The notes under the pieces are model-generated. The model made no database searches. It worked only from the letters and a program-made list of their open reading frames with translations, and was not told the origin of the DNA. Below are positions 49,637 through 52,641 of a stretch of DNA of 52,641 nucleotides, in pieces; the first letter of the stretch is position 1, and each line of letters opens with the position of its first letter. The position numbers and the translations under genes are program-made. This stretch comes from Bacteroidota bacterium (GTDB lineage: Bacteria > Bacteroidota > Bacteroidia > 2-12-FULL-35-15), in the NCBI GenBank assembly GCA_025963775.1, contig JAOQAD010000038.1:1-52641 (forward strand), in the 5' to 3' direction.

Positions 49637-50566
49637 TCACTTCTTCATCCACTCTTCAATCTCCCCCTGGTCAAGGTCTATGTAGTTCACATCGTGCTCC
49701 ACCATTCCGTTGTTCACAAGGTAGATCGCCGGCATGCTGGTGCCTGCAAGGTACACGAAAGGTCTGCCGAGCAGCATGCAATGTGGGATTCCATCCGTGT
49801 GCGTATCATCGAAGAATGGTTTTAATTTTTCATCATCCCCGTTCAGCACAAAATAAAAAGAGATCTCCGGGTTGCGCTCATGCATGATCCGGATCTTTTT
49901 TGCAGCAATGCGGCAATGCGGACAGGTAAGGCTCATGAAAGCAATAATGTGCTTTCCTTCCGATAAGGTTTTCGGCGGAACGTTCAGCTTCGCATTGTTG
50001 TAAAGCGAATCCAGCTCCAGCTTGTAATTGTCTTCCGGCTTGTTAAGGTAAGCTTTTGAATAATCCAGTTCCACAGGGTTGAGTATGAACGGCAATGCTG
50101 CCGCTGCAAGGAAACAAACAATAAAAAGATATTTTGAGAATTTCCCCATGTTCCATCCTTCGTGGAATTTATACAACACGCCAAGTATGGCCAGCATGAT
50201 GATGTTCTTGATCAGCGCCTGCATCGGCGTCATCGCGATGGCTGTACCGAAGCAGCCGCAATTGCCTTTGTTGCCCTGGAAAATGAGCTGCAGCACAAGA
50301 TACATACAGAAGAAAACAAGAATGCCGATGCTCAGCTTATAGGTCACTTTCCGCAAAAGCAGGTTCAGCAATAATGCAAAGCCGATGAGAAATTCCGTAG
50401 CGATAAGGATGCGTGCAATGAAAGGCGCCATCTGCCAGTTGCCGATGCCAAGGTCAACAAAGGTCAGCTCGAATGGCTCGATCGGGTAAAGCTTGATGTA
50501 AGCCGAAAAAATAAACACCGCTCCCATCAGAGCGCAGATCAGGCTGAAAAGTATCTTTTTTAGCAT
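49637..50566 (-). CDS. MauE/DoxX membrane domain fused to thioredoxin-like domain
   Basis: A 309-residue protein. Four to five transmembrane helices in residues 1-165 form the MauE/DoxX-like part, with the GNKGNCGCFGTA loop whose cysteines may serve in disulfide chemistry. Residues about 190-309 are thioredoxin-like with a CxxC-type CPHC in FMSLTCPHCRIAAKKIR and a cis-proline-like GTSMPAIYLVNNG. This arrangement resembles BT_3928-type proteins and fits periplasmic disulfide or methylamine-dehydrogenase-type maturation, which cannot be decided here. The ATG lies 4 nt below an exact -7 box (TACTTTTG). It is convergent with the barrel genes. Confidence 0.82.
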   Translation of the reverse strand: MLKKILFSLICALMGAVFIFSAYIKLYPIEPFELTFVDLGIGNWQMAPFIARILIATEFLIGFALLLNLLLRKVTYKLSIGILVFFCMYLVLQLIFQGNKGNCGCFGTAIAMTPMQALIKNIIMLAILGVLYKFHEGWNMGKFSKYLFIVCFLAAAALPFILNPVELDYSKAYLNKPEDNYKLELDSLYNNAKLNVPPKTLSEGKHIIAFMSLTCPHCRIAAKKIRIMHERNPEISFYFVLNGDDEKLKPFFDDTHTDGIPHCMLLGRPFVYLAGTSMPAIYLVNNGMVEHDVNYIDLDQGEIEEWMKK

Positions 50567-50570
50567 GGCA

Positions 50571-50578
50571 CAAAAGTA
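50571..50578 (-). promoter_or_regulatory. -7 element for the MauE/DoxX-thioredoxin gene
   Basis: On the minus strand TACTTTTG matches TAnnTTTG, followed by TGCC and the ATG at 50566, the same 4-nt spacing found at 15669 and 30092. Confidence 0.55.
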
Positions 50579-50630
50579 AAAAAAAAGGGGCGCAGTGCCT
50601 AAGATTTATAATTCCTTAACAAATTGAACT

Positions 50631-50740
50631 GTCATTTCGAGTTCGACCATAGGGAGAGTATCGGGAAATGAAACAGTTCGGATCCCGAATCAGGTTCGCG
50701 ACAGGTATATCACGCTGAAAAGCGTGACACCCGAACTGAC
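50631..50740. repeat. REP-like palindromic element, family B copy 3
   Basis: GTCATTTCGAGTTCGACC at the left and GACACCCGAACTGAC at the right, with AGAGTATCGGGAAATG inside. The internal CACGCT/AGCGTG hairpin is an extra feature. It ends directly before the stop of the RetSat-like gene. Confidence 0.65.
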
Positions 50741-50741
50741 A

Positions 50742-52328
50742 TTATCCCGGAACCTTGTATTTGCTGATCCTGCTGAGCAGGTTGCGGTTCAGTATCACTA
50801 CAGAAGTGATGATGCCGGAGAACAGGGCTGATCCCACACCAACGCATACAATGTCCTGGCCGGTAAGATAAAGGTTTTTGTAAGGAGTGCTCGCACGCAG
50901 CTGCTTCAGCGTAAAGCGCTTTGTGCTGTGCTCCAGCCCGTAGATCTCGCCGCGTTCATAATTGCTGAAATGCTTTGTGGAGAGAGGAGTGGAGAGCTCG
51001 CAAACCTCGATCCTGCCTTTTACCTGCGGAAGTACGCTGTAAAGCTTTTCCAGCAGGCGCTCCTTGATCTGTTCTTTGTACGTATCATATTCATCGCCGC
51101 GTTTTTTCCATTTCATGTTCTTCCATTCCTCCACCCATTCGTAAGGACAGGAAGCGATCACCTGCACAGTGCTTGTATCCGGGTGTGTGCGGGGCCAGTC
51201 GGCATCCTTCGCCGATGGGAATGAAATATAACTGAGCGAAGGTTCCCAGTGCTTGTGCTCCTGGTGCGCATCGTAATCCTTATCGAGCTCGTAGCTGTTG
51301 TAGAGCCAGATGTTGTGCTTCGGCAGCGCCAGCTCTTCATCGCTGCCATTAAGCCCTACGTAGAGGCATACATGCGATACGGAAGCCTTCAGGTTATTTA
51401 TTTCGCTGGTGCTTTCGCTTTTCTCTGTGCGGATAAGCTTGTTGTAGGTATTATGAATGCCGGTATTGCTGATGATCTTTTCTGCATGAAGCAGGTCGCC
51501 GTTTTCCATTTCCACACCTGTGGCTTTGTTATTTTCGATCACAATGCGCTTAACAGGCGCGCTGATCGCGATCGTGCCGCCATTTGCCTCGATCACGCTG
51601 ATCAGGCTTTTGGGAATGCTGGAGGAACCGCCAACAGGATAATTGCCGCCATCAAGAAAATGATCGGTGACCATGGCATGGATCGCGAAGCTGCTTTTTT
51701 TAGGCGGCAGCCCGTAATTCCCGCACTGGGCTGATAATACGGAGATGAGCTTCTCATTCGCCGTTAAGCCCCGGATGGCTTCGTAGGTGGTTTGCTGTGA
51801 ATATTTGTAAAAGCCCCTTCTGAGGAAATAGCCGATGCTCCTGCTGAGCCAGTTAGGCATGGTGCGTTCTGCAAAGAACATGAGGGAAAGGCTTGCCACT
51901 TTTGAAATGAGCTTGTAATAGTCACGGATCGCTTTTTCCTCTTCCGGGAAATACGCGATCATCTGCTGAAGCTGTTCTTCGCGACCTGACATGAAATTAT
52001 ATACATCACCTCCAATAACCGCCTGGTCGTATACTTTGCCCATGTCTGTCCATTTCAGCTTTCCATCGGTCACATAATCGAAGGCTTTTCGCAGGAGCCC
52101 GTCTTTGATGTTCACCTGTCCCACATAATGTACGCCCACATCCCATTCGAATTTTTTTCGCTTGAAGGTATGTGTGAATCCCCCGGCTACATAATGCTTT
52201 TCGAGCACCAGCACCTTTTTTCCCGCCTTCGAAAGAATCGCTGCAGTGGTCAGTCCGCCCATTCCGGAGCCAATGATAATGGCATCGTAATGGCTGTTGG
52301 CCAGTGCGGAGGAATAAAGGTTTTTCAT
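50742..52328 (-). CDS. RetSat/CrtI-like FAD-dependent oxidoreductase
   Basis: A 528-residue flavoprotein of the carotenoid isomerase and desaturase/retinol saturase group. The FAD motif is IIGSGMGGLTTAAILSKAGK (from residue about 17), then LVLEKHYVAGGFTHTF and FEWDVGVHYVG, typical of RetSat-like enzymes. A second FAD contact is NLYLTGQDIVCVGVGSALFSG at the C-terminus. The substrate is likely a polyene or other isoprenoid-like hydrophobic molecule, but no carotenoid genes are in the window. It is monocistronic; family-B repeat copy 3 follows directly after its stop. Confidence 0.87.
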   Translation of the reverse strand: MKNLYSSALANSHYDAIIIGSGMGGLTTAAILSKAGKKVLVLEKHYVAGGFTHTFKRKKFEWDVGVHYVGQVNIKDGLLRKAFDYVTDGKLKWTDMGKVYDQAVIGGDVYNFMSGREEQLQQMIAYFPEEEKAIRDYYKLISKVASLSLMFFAERTMPNWLSRSIGYFLRRGFYKYSQQTTYEAIRGLTANEKLISVLSAQCGNYGLPPKKSSFAIHAMVTDHFLDGGNYPVGGSSSIPKSLISVIEANGGTIAISAPVKRIVIENNKATGVEMENGDLLHAEKIISNTGIHNTYNKLIRTEKSESTSEINNLKASVSHVCLYVGLNGSDEELALPKHNIWLYNSYELDKDYDAHQEHKHWEPSLSYISFPSAKDADWPRTHPDTSTVQVIASCPYEWVEEWKNMKWKKRGDEYDTYKEQIKERLLEKLYSVLPQVKGRIEVCELSTPLSTKHFSNYERGEIYGLEHSTKRFTLKQLRASTPYKNLYLTGQDIVCVGVGSALFSGIITSVVILNRNLLSRISKYKVPG

Positions 52329-52641
52329 GTTTTTGTTTCTTAGAGAGCAGGAAATGCGAGGGGAGCAGGTTGATCTGAAAGACAGAACTAAGATAGTTTA
52401 AATAAGCGACGAAATGCGAATTTGTGATACGGATAACGAATGATTACGAATTTGACTCAGGTATCGTCATCCCGTTCAGGGACGAAATCTCAAAGCTTGC
52501 AGAATCTTCATCTGATTCCGTCATCCCCTGCCCCGACACGGGATCTCATAAATGTTAGCCGTATCTATGCCGGTGTTTGTTGACGTACTGTGTGCTTTTC
52601 ACCACGGAGGAGCGGAGGGAACAGAGCAACACGGAGAACTT
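52329..52641. other. Gene-free right edge with REP-like elements
   Basis: 313 nt without a credible gene. The first 130 nt carry no recognised signal. Family-A-related arms occur at 52466-52507 (GTCATCCCGTTCAGGGACG) and 52520-52556 (GTCATCCCCTGCCCCGACAC). A family-D arm, with CACCACGGAGGAGCGGAGGG, begins at 52597 and continues past the window end. Confidence 0.55.

Noticed and set aside
1..52641. tRNA, rRNA and riboswitch search by eye
   Set aside because: No T-loop or acceptor-stem pattern, rRNA segment or known riboswitch consensus was seen. GTTCGA-like strings occur only inside family-B repeats or coding regions.

Overview
The window is a chromosomal segment from a member of the Bacteroidota. 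This is inferred from the many secreted proteins with short signal peptides ending in AQ or at a lipobox cysteine, families largely confined to the phylum (DUF5686 with a carboxypeptidase-like N-terminal domain, a GldM-C-like protein, DUF4157/eCIS proteins, BT_3928-type DoxX/MauE proteins), exact matches to the Bacteroidota -7 promoter element TAnnTTTG, and the rarity of Shine-Dalgarno-like leaders. The order or genus cannot be assigned from the sequence alone. No rRNA, tRNA, CRISPR array, transposase or prophage was found.

Layout. Positions 1-20669 are mostly core metabolism and envelope genes: a SAM methyltransferase, an outer-membrane DUF5686 protein, rlmD, two secreted proteins (one GldM-C-like), a transglutaminase-like protein, rocD with a polysaccharide deacetylase, DUF1456, a fused 2-oxoacid dehydrogenase E1, a degenerate SDR, an S28/S37-type peptidase, a DEAD-box helicase, two membrane proteins, TfoX-like and CsbD proteins and an enoyl-CoA hydratase. 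Positions 20770-25043 are a visibly A+T-rich accessory island with all genes on the minus strand: a lipoprotein, SRPBCC, DUF1801, a frameshifted secreted protein, DUF4241 and a HARE-HTH protein with a possible PD-(D/E)xK nuclease core. Its spacers are G+C-rich and partly palindromic. Positions 25922-30087 hold three consecutive SpoIIE-type phosphatase genes in one operon, with three different N-terminal architectures.

Positions 30180-35896 are the most notable part. A minus-strand operon encodes an eCIS-type AAA+ ATPase, then a 1096-residue DUF4157 protein whose A+T-rich C-terminus looks like a restriction-endonuclease-fold toxin, then two or three small immunity-like genes. No sheath, tube, baseplate or spike genes are in the window, so this is an orphan extracellular-contractile-injection effector locus that would have to work with an apparatus encoded elsewhere.

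Positions 36135-43266 hold acyl-CoA and lipid genes: paaZ, a PlsC-like acyltransferase, a C45-type Ntn hydrolase fused to a TPR-like tail, acpS and a phenylacetate-CoA-ligase-family enzyme. Positions 43365-52328 hold a large secreted protein, an M48 metalloprotease, three tandem paralogous putative outer-membrane barrels that share a GYMGK start motif, a DoxX/MauE-thioredoxin fusion and a RetSat/CrtI-like oxidoreductase.

Intergenic spaces carry at least four families of dispersed palindromic (REP-like) repeats. Several start codons lie only 4 to 7 nt downstream of an exact TAnnTTTG box, which suggests leaderless or nearly leaderless mRNAs.
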